Below, one piece after another: positions 6,224-14,211 of a stretch of DNA of 28,461 nucleotides. The first letter of the stretch is position 1. The number at the start of each line of letters is the position of its first letter. The stretch lies in the NCBI GenBank assembly GCA_035711465.1, contig DASTCC010000569.1, positions 1 through 28,461 on the forward strand, given 5' to 3'. Below the pieces are notes generated by a model. The model saw only the letters and a list, made by a program, of their open reading frames with translations. It was not told where the DNA came from and did no database searches. The DNA comes from DASTCC01 sp035711465 (GTDB lineage: Bacteria; Acidobacteriota; Vicinamibacteria; Vicinamibacterales; SCN-69-37). The position numbers were made by a program, and so were the translations under genes.

Positions 6224-6661
6224 ATGGGGATGCGTATCGTTTCCTTGAGCCTGGCTGGCGTGCTGGCTCTGGGCTCGGCGCCGGCGATGGCGCAGCAGGC
6301 TCAGACCGGTGTCCTGGCAGGTAAGGCCACCGCTGAGATGAAGGACCCTCCCGCGTCGTACAGGGTCCAGGTCCGGGACGCGGCGTCGGGCCAGATCGCC
6401 GGCACCTCACAGCTCGATCCGCAGGGGCGGTTCCACGCCGGCAACCTGCCGATCGCGCGGCAGTATCTCGTCGAGCTCTATCACGTCACCAATCAGCGCG
6501 TGGTCTGCACGGAGGGCCCGTTCGTCCACGCGACCGGCAAGCTCGAATACACCGACATCAACATCGATTGCGGCAAACGGCCGACAGCCCTGTGGCTGCT
6601 CGCGGCTGGTGCCGGCGCGGCCGCGGCGATCGCCGTCGCGACGCGTAGCGCCAGTCAGTAA
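6224..6661 (+). CDS. Small exported protein with C-terminal membrane helix
   Basis: Function not recognised. The 145 residues start with a clear signal peptide (about 1-24, ending PAMAQQ). A compact beta-rich domain (about 30-115) follows, resembling carboxypeptidase-regulatory or SpaA-like folds: strand YRVQVRDAASG, then GRFHAGNLPIARQYLVELY. Two cysteines (in VCTEG and IDCGK) could form a disulphide. The tail has a hydrophobic Ala/Gly-rich helix (about 121-138) followed by TRSASQ, so the protein may be anchored at both ends or processed at the C-terminus. AAAGG at 6211-6215 is eight bases before ATG 6224. It lies between the regulator and the barrel gene, so an envelope role with the polysaccharide exporter is inferred. 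Confidence 0.8.
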   Translation: MGMRIVSLSLAGVLALGSAPAMAQQAQTGVLAGKATAEMKDPPASYRVQVRDAASGQIAGTSQLDPQGRFHAGNLPIARQYLVELYHVTNQRVVCTEGPFVHATGKLEYTDINIDCGKRPTALWLLAAGAGAAAAIAVATRSASQ

Positions 6662-6673
6662 CCGCGTCCGTCT

Positions 6674-6689
6674 GGCGGGCCTCCCCGCC
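6674..6689 (+). terminator. GC hairpin after the exported-protein gene
   Basis: The 6-bp stem GGCGGG/CCCGCC has a 4-base loop and lies 12 bases after the stop codon at 6661. No U-tract follows, so termination is doubtful. Confidence 0.3.
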
Positions 6690-6719
6690 GCCGGCCGATC
6701 CGCGGCTCCGCACGTTTCC

Positions 6720-6761
6720 GACGCGTCAACCGCGCCCTTGCCCGGGTGTCGCTGACGCGTC
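6720..6761. promoter_or_regulatory. Perfect 9-bp inverted repeat upstream of the barrel gene
   Basis: GACGCGTCA (6720-6728) and TGACGCGTC (6753-6761) form a perfect inverted repeat with a 24-base loop. Each arm also contains the self-complementary octamer GACGCGTC, so the pair can be read as two identical palindromic sites 33 bp apart. It ends 13 bases before the GTG at 6775. It could be a dimeric operator or an RNA stem controlling the barrel gene. Confidence 0.42.
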
Positions 6762-6774
6762 CTCAGAGCCCGCT

Positions 6775-7989
6775 GTGCCTCGCTTTCATTCGACACTGCT
6801 GTTCATCAGTCTGCTGGCGCCATGGGCGCCAGCAGACGCGTACGCCCAGGCGGTCGACGATCCACGGCCGCTGGCGCGGCTCCATTTCGGCCCGCTGGCG
6901 GTGACGCCGCGCATCACCGTTCGCGACATCGGCGTCGACACCAACGTGTTCAACGCCGAAACCGGTGAAGAGCGCGACTTCACGATGACGATCATGCCGA
7001 CGGCCGACGCGTGGCTGCGCATCGGACGCCTGCATCTGTCGAGCACGACCGGACTCGAGTGGAACTACTACCAGTCGGCGAGTGAGCAGCGGGCATTCAA
7101 TCTCAACGAACGCCTGCGGCTCGACATCGACCTCGTCCGCGTCGCGCCGTACGTGACCGGCGTCTACGAGCGCACGCGCCGCCGGCCGTCGCTCGAAATC
7201 GACGAGCGGGTCCAGCAGCTGACGAAAGGCGGGGGCGGCGGCATCGTGTTGAACGTCGGACCGCGGCTCGATCTCGATCTGGCCGCCCAGGTCGAAGACC
7301 TGTCCTACGACGAAGGCGAGTACGGCGACGAGCGGCTGGCGATCGCGCTCAATCGCGAGTCGCGCGAGCTCCGGGTGACGCCGCGCTGGACGCTCTCGGT
7401 GCTCTCCGCCTTCGCGGTGCGTACCAAGATGACGCGGGACCGCTTCGAGTTCTCGCCGGTGCGCGACAGCGACAGCTTTTCGATCATGCCCGGCTTCGAG
7501 TTCAAGCCGCTGGCGCTCATCTCCGGCGACGCCTTCGTCGGCGTCCGCCGCTTCAACGCCCGTCAGGCCGCGGTGCCGGACTTCACCGGCGTCGTCGCCG
7601 CCGTCGACGTGCTCTACGTGATGCGCGACATGACCCGCTTCGGTATCAAGGTCGGCCGCGACGTCGAGTACTCGTACGAGCCGACCGAGCCGTACTACAT
7701 CCAGTCGGGCGTGAATCTCGAAGTGACGCAGGCGCTCGGCGGGTCGTGGGACGCCGTCGGCCGCGCCGGCGGCGGCCGCCTGGCGTATCAGTCGCTCGCC
7801 GGCCTCACCGGGGCCGGCGGGGACGACCGCGTCGACCGCGTCGCCGAATTCGGCGGCGGCTTCGGCCGTCGTCTCGGCGAGCAGATTCGCATTGGCCTGA
7901 ACATCGATCACGTCAGCCGCACCTCGGTGGTGGCCGGCCGCTCGTACAACGGACTGAGAGTGGGAGGAGCGTTCACGTATGGCTACTAG
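6775..7989 (+). CDS. Outer-membrane beta-barrel protein of the polysaccharide locus
   Basis: The 404-residue protein starts with a signal peptide (about 1-25, APADAYAQA). The rest alternates polar and hydrophobic residues through many strands, and ends in FTYGY, the aromatic terminus typical of outer-membrane barrels recognised by BAM. It resembles the barrel proteins found beside Wza-like genes in EPS loci (EpsL or BBP2 type), which may help the polymer cross or attach to the outer membrane. The start is GTG 6775 with only a weak ribosome site; the next in-frame starts would delete the signal peptide. The 3' end holds GGGAGGAG (7962-7969), the ribosome site of the next gene, which overlaps by 11 bases. 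Exact family uncertain. Confidence 0.8.
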   Translation: MPRFHSTLLFISLLAPWAPADAYAQAVDDPRPLARLHFGPLAVTPRITVRDIGVDTNVFNAETGEERDFTMTIMPTADAWLRIGRLHLSSTTGLEWNYYQSASEQRAFNLNERLRLDIDLVRVAPYVTGVYERTRRRPSLEIDERVQQLTKGGGGGIVLNVGPRLDLDLAAQVEDLSYDEGEYGDERLAIALNRESRELRVTPRWTLSVLSAFAVRTKMTRDRFEFSPVRDSDSFSIMPGFEFKPLALISGDAFVGVRRFNARQAAVPDFTGVVAAVDVLYVMRDMTRFGIKVGRDVEYSYEPTEPYYIQSGVNLEVTQALGGSWDAVGRAGGGRLAYQSLAGLTGAGGDDRVDRVAEFGGGFGRRLGEQIRIGLNIDHVSRTSVVAGRSYNGLRVGGAFTYGY

Positions 7990-8809
7990 GACCCTCCGGG
8001 CGTGCGTCGGCGCGCTCGCCGGCTTCGTCGCGTTCGCCGCGACGCTGGCCGCACAGGGGAACGCGCCGAAGATTTCCGCACGCGACGTGCTGAAGGTCTC
8101 GGTGTTCGGCGTCGACAGCATGTCGCGCAGCTACACCGTCGACCAGGACGGCACGATCGCGTTTCCGGAGATCGGCCGCATCAAGGCCGGCGGCCTGACC
8201 GCGCGCGAGCTCGCCGATGCGCTCGCCCGCAAGCTCGCCGACGACGGCATCATGACGACGCCGCCACGGATCACGGTCGATCTCGAACGGGTGCCGAACA
8301 AGCGCGTGCTCGTCTCCGGGCCGGGCATCCGCAACCAGGGGGCGATCGAGTTCGCCGGAGAGCTGACCGTGCTCGAGGCGCTGGCCCGCGCCGGATCGAC
8401 GACGCCCGAAGCCGCCTCCGAGGCGATGATCGTCCGCGGCGCGAAGCCGGGCAGCCCCGCGGCCGAGGGCAGCGAAGTGCTGCGCGTCGACCTGCGCGCG
8501 CTCCAGGGCGCCGACGCCGCCCGCTTCAACCTGACGCTCGAAGACGGCGATCACCTGATCGTGCCGAAGGCGCAGCAGGTGTTCATCGACGGCTTCGTGC
8601 GATCGCCCGGCGCCTACAACATCGAGAGCGGCATGACCGTCGCTCAGGCGCTGGTGCTGGCCGGCGGCGCGACCGAATACGGCGCCGTCAACCGCATCCG
8701 CATCACCCGCAAGAACGCCAAAGGCGAAGACGAGGAACTCAAGAACGTCAAGATGTCCGACACGGTCAAACCCGGCGACCTGATCTACGTGCCGAAGAAG
8801 TGGATGTAG
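7979..8809 (+). CDS. Wza-like polysaccharide export protein (Poly_export/SLBB)
   Basis: This family forms the outer-membrane or periplasmic export channel in EPS and capsule systems. The 276 residues have a signal peptide (about 1-26) and a Poly_export domain (about 30-110) beginning SARDVLKVSVFGVDS with YTVDQDGTIAFPEIG. Two SLBB domains follow at about 113-195 and 198-272; the second starts VFIDGFVRSPGAYNI. Signal cleavage at LAA-QG leaves no lipobox Cys (Cys9 is in the basic N-region), so it is not a Wza-type lipoprotein. A strong GGGAGGAG lies nine bases upstream, inside the barrel gene. The protein is shorter than E. coli Wza (about 380) and may lack the C-terminal outer-membrane helix, so the neighbouring barrel could supply the pore. 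Confidence 0.92.
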   Translation: MATRTLRACVGALAGFVAFAATLAAQGNAPKISARDVLKVSVFGVDSMSRSYTVDQDGTIAFPEIGRIKAGGLTARELADALARKLADDGIMTTPPRITVDLERVPNKRVLVSGPGIRNQGAIEFAGELTVLEALARAGSTTPEAASEAMIVRGAKPGSPAAEGSEVLRVDLRALQGADAARFNLTLEDGDHLIVPKAQQVFIDGFVRSPGAYNIESGMTVAQALVLAGGATEYGAVNRIRITRKNAKGEDEELKNVKMSDTVKPGDLIYVPKKWM

Positions 8810-8816
8810 CCCGCTC

Positions 8817-11048
8817 ATGGCCCAGACTCCGCAGACGCGACAGTCCTTCGGCGGCACGAAGCACCCGACCGAATATCTCCGCATCTTCTACAAGCGCCGC
8901 TGGGTAGCGGTGCCGGCGTTCCTGCTCGTGTTCCTCTCGGGCGCCGTCGACAGCGTCCGCACCGTGCCGATCTACGAGGCGCGGACGCAGCTGCTGATCG
9001 AAAAGGAGAGCCGCCGCGCGACCTCGCTCACCTCGGTCCTCGACGAGCGCGACTCGTGGTACGAGGACGACTTCTATCCGACGCAGCAGCGCATCCTGCA
9101 GAGCCGTCAGATCGCCGAGCGGACCGCGAAGGAGCTCGCCGGAAGCTACCGGCCCGAGCAGATCCCGACCCAGGGCATGTCGTTCAGCCTCGGCTCGCTG
9201 GTTCAGCTGGGCGTGTCGAAGGTGACCGGACTCTTCCGCGGCGAGCCTCAGCCTGCGCCGCCGGCGGCGACCGTCACCGAAGCGATCGAGCAGCGGATGG
9301 CGCCGGCCGTCGGCCGCCTGATGGGCGGGCTCTCGGTGACCCCGATCCGCAACTCGCGCATGGTCGATCTGAAGTTCCGGTCGCCCGACGCGGAGTACGC
9401 CGCGAAGGCCGTCAACGAGATCGCCAATCAGTACATCAAGCAGAGCGTCGAGCTGCGCTTCGGCGCGGCGCAGGCGGCCAATGCGTGGTTGAAGGATCAG
9501 CTCGAGGAGCAGCGCAAGAAGGTCGAAGAGAGCGAGCGGAAGCTCCAGGCCTACAAGGAGCAGAACAACGCCGTCGCCCTCGACGACAAGCAGAACATCG
9601 TCGTCCAACGCCTCGGCGACATCAGCCGCCAGGTGACCAACGCCAAGATCGAACGGATGGCGCGCGAGGCCGACTACCAGGGCGTGCTCGAGCTGCAGCG
9701 CACCGGCGGCGACCTGGCGTCGTATCCGGCAATCGCGGCCGACGACTTCATCAACAAGCTCAAGACCGACCTGGTCGCCCGCCAGGCCGAGAAGGCCGAC
9801 CTGGTCGCCAAGGGCTTCGGACCGAACTACACGCCGATGCGCCAGGTCGACTCGCAGATCCAGACGCTCCAGGAGCAGCTCTCGCGTGAGATCGGCCGCA
9901 AGGTCGAAGGCGTGCGCGCCGCGTTCGAGACCGCCCGTCTGAACGAGGCCAACCTCGAGCGCGCCCTCAACGCGCAGAAGGGCGAATCGCTGGGTCTCGA
10001 TCGCAAGGCAATCGAGTACTCCGAGATCGAGCGCCAGGCGCAGAGCGATCGCGAGCTCTACCAGAACCTGCTGACGCGCACGAGCGAAACCGGCGTGTCG
10101 AGCGAATACAAGGGCACGAGCATTCAGGTGATCGACCCGGCGCAGACGCCGGCCGGACCGGTCCTGCCGCAGGTCCCGCGCGACCTGATGATGTCCGCCC
10201 TCGGCGGGCTCGTGCTCGCGGTGTGCGTCGCCTTCGGCGTCGAGTACTTCGACAGCCGCATCAAGTCGCCGGACGAGGCCAAGCAGCACCTCGCCATTCC
10301 GTTCCTCGGCATGGTGCCGGCGGTGAAGCTCAAGGACGACTCGGGCGACTCGCCGATGCTGACCAACGACGCCCCGCCGGCATTCGGCGAAGCGATTCGC
10401 GCCATCCGCACCGCGGTCCTGTTCTCGTCGGCCGAGGACGGCGCCCGCTCGATCGTGATCACGAGCACCGGGCCATCCGAGGGCAAGACGATGATCTCGA
10501 GCAGCCTGGCGATCAGCCTGGCGCAGACGGGGCAGCGGACGCTGGTGATCGACGCCGACATGCGGCGGCCGCGCCTGCACGACGCGCTCGGCCGATCGCA
10601 GGAGCCGGGCCTGTCGAACGTGCTCGTCGGCGAGACGTCGCTGGCCGATGCGGCGCGGCCGACCTCGATCGAGAATCTGTCGCTGCTCTCGGCCGGGCAC
10701 ATTCCGCCGAACCCGGCCGAGCTGCTCGGCTCGAAGAAGTACCTCGAGCTGCTCAACGACCTCAAGAAGAGGTACGACTGGATCGTGATCGACGCGCCGC
10801 CGGTGATGCCGGTCACCGACGCCGCCGTCGTCGCCAATACCGCCGGCGGCGTCCTCTTCGTCGTCGGCGCCGAGATGACGCCGCGTCAGACCGCGGCGAC
10901 CGCGATCGAGCAGCTGCGCAGCGCGCACGCGAAGTTCATCGGCGTCGTGTTGAACAAGGTCAACGTGACGCGGCACTCGTACTACTACGCCCCGTACTAC
11001 CGCAAGGAGTACGGCAAGTACTACCAGCGCTCGCCCAACCGGGCGTAG
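8817..11048 (+). CDS. Wzc-like chain-length determinant fused to BY-kinase
   Basis: An inner-membrane co-polymerase and autokinase that sets chain length and works with the Wza-type exporter. The 743 residues have a Wzz domain with membrane helices at about 29-47 and 457-477. Between them is a long periplasmic coiled coil (about 220-420, with EEQRKKVEESERKLQAYKEQ). The cytoplasmic BY-kinase has Walker A STGPSEGKT (550-558), Walker A' LVIDAD (576-581), the PPNPAELL motif and Walker B WIVIDAPP (655-662). The C-terminal tail carries eight tyrosines between 722 and 736, the expected autophosphorylation cluster. It starts seven bases after the Wza-like gene and is a full-length fusion, as in proteobacterial Wzc rather than split CapA/CapB. 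Kinase activity is inferred from motifs. Confidence 0.94.
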   Translation: MAQTPQTRQSFGGTKHPTEYLRIFYKRRWVAVPAFLLVFLSGAVDSVRTVPIYEARTQLLIEKESRRATSLTSVLDERDSWYEDDFYPTQQRILQSRQIAERTAKELAGSYRPEQIPTQGMSFSLGSLVQLGVSKVTGLFRGEPQPAPPAATVTEAIEQRMAPAVGRLMGGLSVTPIRNSRMVDLKFRSPDAEYAAKAVNEIANQYIKQSVELRFGAAQAANAWLKDQLEEQRKKVEESERKLQAYKEQNNAVALDDKQNIVVQRLGDISRQVTNAKIERMAREADYQGVLELQRTGGDLASYPAIAADDFINKLKTDLVARQAEKADLVAKGFGPNYTPMRQVDSQIQTLQEQLSREIGRKVEGVRAAFETARLNEANLERALNAQKGESLGLDRKAIEYSEIERQAQSDRELYQNLLTRTSETGVSSEYKGTSIQVIDPAQTPAGPVLPQVPRDLMMSALGGLVLAVCVAFGVEYFDSRIKSPDEAKQHLAIPFLGMVPAVKLKDDSGDSPMLTNDAPPAFGEAIRAIRTAVLFSSAEDGARSIVITSTGPSEGKTMISSSLAISLAQTGQRTLVIDADMRRPRLHDALGRSQEPGLSNVLVGETSLADAARPTSIENLSLLSAGHIPPNPAELLGSKKYLELLNDLKKRYDWIVIDAPPVMPVTDAAVVANTAGGVLFVVGAEMTPRQTAATAIEQLRSAHAKFIGVVLNKVNVTRHSYYYAPYYRKEYGKYYQRSPNRA

Positions 11049-11055
11049 TCTCCGC

Positions 11056-11095
11056 CCGGCCTCCGAAGGCCGGTCCGGCATCCGCCGGCCGGCCT
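11056..11095 (+). other. Mutually exclusive hairpins at the wzc/wzm junction
   Basis: CCGGCCT at 11056-11062 and again at 11089-11095 are both complementary to AGGCCGG at 11067-11073. The RNA can therefore form an early hairpin (loop CCGA) or a later one, but not both. The right arm is followed by TTGACGTTTT and abuts the possible TTG start at 11096. This is the only gap above 10 bp in the run of genes after 7979, so it may be an attenuator or translational switch; a weak terminator is the simpler reading. Confidence 0.4.
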
Positions 11096-11110
11096 TTGAC
11101 GTTTTCAACC

Positions 11111-11968
11111 GTGGCTTCCACCTCGCTGCCTTCGGGCGATCTCACCCCGGTCCCGGTGCACATCATTGCGCCGGCGCAGGGGTGGGTCGGCCTGCGCCTG
11201 CGCGAGATCTGGGAGTACCGCGAGCTGCTGTACTTCCTCGTCTGGCGCGAGGTCAGCATCCGCTACAAGCAGACCGTGCTCGGCATGGCGTGGGCCGTGA
11301 TCCAGCCGGTCTTCGCGATGGTCGTGTTCACGATCTTCTTCGGCTGGCTCGGCCGGATGCCATCCGACGGGCAGCCCTATCCCGTGTTCACCTACGCGGC
11401 GCTGCTGCCGTGGACGCTCTTCGCCTATGCCCTGACCGAGGCGAGCAACAGCGTCGTCGCCAACCAGCGCGTCATCACCAAGGTGTACTTCCCGCGGCTG
11501 ATCCTGCCGATGGCAGCGGTGTGCGTGGGCCTCGTCGACTTCGCGATCGCGTTCGGCGTGTTGCTGCTGCTGTTGCCGTTCTACGGCGTGCAGCCCGGCT
11601 GGGCAGCGCTCGCGGTGCCGTTCTTCACCGCGATGGCGGTGCTCGCGGCGTTCAGCGTCGGCGTCTGGCTGTCGGCGCTCAACGTCCGCTATCGCGACAT
11701 CCGGCACACGCTGCCGTTCCTCGTCCAGATCTGGCTGTTCGCGACGCCGGTCGTCTATCCGAGCTCGCTCGTGCCGGGCCCGTGGCGGGCGCTCTACGCG
11801 ATCAACCCGATGGTCGGCGTGGTCGACGGCTTCCGCTGGGCGCTGCTCGGCGCGGGATCGATTCCGATCCTCACGGTCGCCGTGTCGTCCGTCGTGCTCG
11901 CCGCGGTGCTGGTCTCCGGTCTGTTCTACTTCCGGCGAACGGAGCGCACGTTCGCCGACGTGATCTGA
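11111..11968 (+). CDS. wzm: ABC-2 polysaccharide export permease (Wzm-like)
   Basis: This is the membrane half of an ABC transporter that moves lipid-linked polysaccharide across the inner membrane. The 285 residues have an N-terminal amphipathic region containing LREIWEYRELLYFLVWREV, typical of Wzm/TagG/KpsM permeases. About six hydrophobic helices follow, among them MAWAVIQPVFAMVVFTIFF and the C-terminal TVAVSSVVLAAVLVSGLFYF, and the protein ends RTERTFADVI. No ATG precedes the membrane domain, so the start must be GTG 11111 or TTG 11096; neither has a clear Shine-Dalgarno. The stop overlaps the ATPase start as TGATG. Identification as the partner of the next gene is firm. Confidence 0.93.
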   Translation: MASTSLPSGDLTPVPVHIIAPAQGWVGLRLREIWEYRELLYFLVWREVSIRYKQTVLGMAWAVIQPVFAMVVFTIFFGWLGRMPSDGQPYPVFTYAALLPWTLFAYALTEASNSVVANQRVITKVYFPRLILPMAAVCVGLVDFAIAFGVLLLLLPFYGVQPGWAALAVPFFTAMAVLAAFSVGVWLSALNVRYRDIRHTLPFLVQIWLFATPVVYPSSLVPGPWRALYAINPMVGVVDGFRWALLGAGSIPILTVAVSSVVLAAVLVSGLFYFRRTERTFADVI

Positions 11969-13221
11969 TGACGACTGCCATCGCCGCGTCGGATCTGTCC
12001 AAGCGCTATCGCCTGGGCGGCGGTGCGCCGTACGGCGCGCTTCGCGATTCGATCGGGAAGCTGTGGCAGCGGGCGGGCACGCCGGCGCCGGCGACCGACG
12101 GCTGGATCTGGGCGCTCGACGGCGTCAGCTGCGACATCGCCGAAGGCGACGTCGTCGGCATCGTCGGCCGCAACGGATCGGGCAAGAGCACGCTGCTCAA
12201 GGTATTGTCGCGAATCACCGAGCCGACGCGCGGCCGCGCGACGGTCCGCGGCCGGGTCGGCTCGTTGCTCGAAGTCGGCACCGGCTTTCATCCCGAACTC
12301 ACCGGCCGCGAGAACATCTTCGTCAACGGCGCCATCCTCGGCATGCGCCGCGCCGAGATCGCGCGCAAGTTCGACGAGATCGTCGCCTTCTCGGGCGTCG
12401 AGCAGTTCATCGAGACCCCGGTGAAGTTCTATTCGAGCGGCATGCAGATGCGGCTGGCGTTCGCGGTGGCCGCGCATCTCGAGCCGCATATTCTGCTCGT
12501 CGACGAAGTGCTCGCCGTCGGCGATCTCGAGTTCCAGCGCAAGTGTCTCGGCAAGATGGACGACGTCAGCCGCGCCGGCCGCACGGTGCTGTTCGTCTCG
12601 CATCAGATGAACCAGATCCGCCGGCTGTGCCGCACCGTCCTCTGGCTCGATCGCGGGCGGGTGCGCGAGATCGGCCCGACCGGCAGCGTCCTCGGCCTCT
12701 ACGAGCAGGCCGTGCTCAGCGGCGACGCCGGCGGCGCCGGCGTCTGCTTCAGAGGGTGGGCGCTCGCCAACGGCGGCCATGCCGTGCACGACGGGCAGCG
12801 CCCGGTGACCTTCCAGATTTCGTTGCAGCTCGAGCGGCCCGTGACCGGCGGCCATCTGGGCGTCGGCCTCACCGACGATCGCGACACCGTCGTCGCCGGT
12901 TGGGCGTTTGAACCGATCGCCCTCGCGGCCGGTTCGCACGTCCTCGACGTCACGATTCCCAATCTGCCGCTTCGGCCCGGCAGCTATCAACTCTCGCTGG
13001 CGCTGTTCGACGCCGGCAACAACCTCAGCGGCGGCCGGCTGGTCGAGAAGTGGGCGGCGGTGCCGCCGCTCCTGCTCGACGTCGAGCCGCTCGGCCATCC
13101 CCAGGATGCCTGGGCCGGCGTCCTCAACCTCCCGGCGACGCTCAGCGCCCGCGGCGAGATGCCCTCGATGGTCTCGGCGTCCCGTCCCGATCGATCGCCC
13201 TCGTCGCTCGCGCTCAAGTGA
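11968..13221 (+). CDS. wzt: Wzt-like polysaccharide ABC ATPase with C-terminal sugar-binding domain
   Basis: The ATPase subunit paired with the upstream permease. The 417 residues contain an ABC domain (about 1-245) with Walker A GRNGSGKST (67-75), signature YSSGMQMRLAFA (from 155), Walker B HILLVDE (174-180) and a switch His in FVSHQ. A long insertion before Walker A (about 20-45) is typical of Wzt/TagH proteins. Residues about 255-390 form a beta-rich extension like the Wzt C-terminal domain, which in E. coli O8/O9a binds the modified non-reducing end of the glycan before export. The tail of about 30 residues looks disordered. That extension suggests export is coupled to a terminal modification; which sugar is bound is unknown. 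Confidence 0.93.
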   Translation: MTTAIAASDLSKRYRLGGGAPYGALRDSIGKLWQRAGTPAPATDGWIWALDGVSCDIAEGDVVGIVGRNGSGKSTLLKVLSRITEPTRGRATVRGRVGSLLEVGTGFHPELTGRENIFVNGAILGMRRAEIARKFDEIVAFSGVEQFIETPVKFYSSGMQMRLAFAVAAHLEPHILLVDEVLAVGDLEFQRKCLGKMDDVSRAGRTVLFVSHQMNQIRRLCRTVLWLDRGRVREIGPTGSVLGLYEQAVLSGDAGGAGVCFRGWALANGGHAVHDGQRPVTFQISLQLERPVTGGHLGVGLTDDRDTVVAGWAFEPIALAAGSHVLDVTIPNLPLRPGSYQLSLALFDAGNNLSGGRLVEKWAAVPPLLLDVEPLGHPQDAWAGVLNLPATLSARGEMPSMVSASRPDRSPSSLALK

Positions 13222-14210
13222 CGCACCCTCCCAGAACCGTGGCCGTCGTCATTCCATGCTGGAATGCCGAGGCGTGGATTGCCGACGCGGTGCGCTCGGC
13301 GATCGCGCAGCCGCGCGTCGAGCTCGACGTCGTCGTTGTCGACGACGGATCCGATGACGACAGCGTCCGTGTCGCGGTCGAGGCGGGCGGGGGGCGCGTG
13401 CGGATCCTGCGGCAGGAACGGCTCGGTGTCAGCCGCGCCCGAACGGCCGGCACGATCGCGGCGTGCGGCGAGTACGTCCAGTACCTCGACGCTGACGATG
13501 TGCTGGCGCCCGAGACGCTGATCCGGCGCATCGAGGCGCTCGAGCACGCGGAAGCGGACGTCGCCTACACCGACTGGGCGCGCTGGGAGCAGCAGCCAGA
13601 CGCCACGTTCGCCGAGGGCGACGTCTTCGCGCGGCAGCTGGGCGCCAGACCGGACGTCGAGCTCGTCGCCGACGCGTGGTGGCCGCCGGCGGCGCTTCTG
13701 TATCGCCGCCGGATCGTCGATCGCATCGGGCCGTGGCGCGAAGACCTGCCGATCATCCAGGATGCGCGGTATCTGCTCGACGCGGCGCTCTGCGGCGCGC
13801 GGTTCGTCTACGTCGCCGGCCTCGGCGCCCGCTATCGGGTCACCGGTGCGGCCTCGCTGTCGCGCCGGGATCCACGCGCGTTCCTCGACGACTGCTACCG
13901 CAGCGCGGTGACGCTCGACGAGCGCTGGCAGCGCGAGCAAGGGCTCGACGAGGCGCGGCGCAAGGCGCTGATCAAGGCGTACAACATCGTCGCCCGCGGC
14001 TACTTCACGATCGATCGGCCGCGGTTTCGCGAGATCGTCGCGCGGCTGCAGACACTCGATCCGCACTTCCTGCCGGAGGGGCCGCCGGCGCTCCGCGCGT
14101 TGTCGCGGGTGATCGGCTACGCCGGCGCAGAGCACGTGGCGCGCTGGTGGCGCGGCCTCAAAGCCATTCCCGCGATGACCGCACGGTCTTCACGCGCTTC
14201 GGGACTCTGA
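13218..14210 (+). CDS. Family 2 glycosyltransferase
   Basis: A cytoplasmic inverting GT-A transferase that adds one sugar to the lipid-linked repeat. The 330 residues contain VVVDDGS at about 39-45 for nucleotide binding and a DADD motif at 91-94 (QYLDADD) for metal and sugar-nucleotide binding. A second half with WPPAALLYRR and an acceptor region follows. The start is GTG at 13218, overlapping the ATPase stop as GTGA; an alternative GTG at 13239 would trim the first strand. No membrane helices were seen. The donor and acceptor cannot be told from the sequence. Confidence 0.88.
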   Translation: MTHPPRTVAVVIPCWNAEAWIADAVRSAIAQPRVELDVVVVDDGSDDDSVRVAVEAGGGRVRILRQERLGVSRARTAGTIAACGEYVQYLDADDVLAPETLIRRIEALEHAEADVAYTDWARWEQQPDATFAEGDVFARQLGARPDVELVADAWWPPAALLYRRRIVDRIGPWREDLPIIQDARYLLDAALCGARFVYVAGLGARYRVTGAASLSRRDPRAFLDDCYRSAVTLDERWQREQGLDEARRKALIKAYNIVARGYFTIDRPRFREIVARLQTLDPHFLPEGPPALRALSRVIGYAGAEHVARWWRGLKAIPAMTARSSRASGL

Positions 14211-14211
14211 G

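Noticed and set aside
8766..11108. 780-codon open frame on the minus strand opposite the Wzc-like gene
   Set aside because: Shadow of a GC-rich coding strand: the plus-strand frame has complete Wzz and BY-kinase motifs, whereas the antisense product is Arg/Leu/Asp-rich low-complexity sequence with no recognisable domain.
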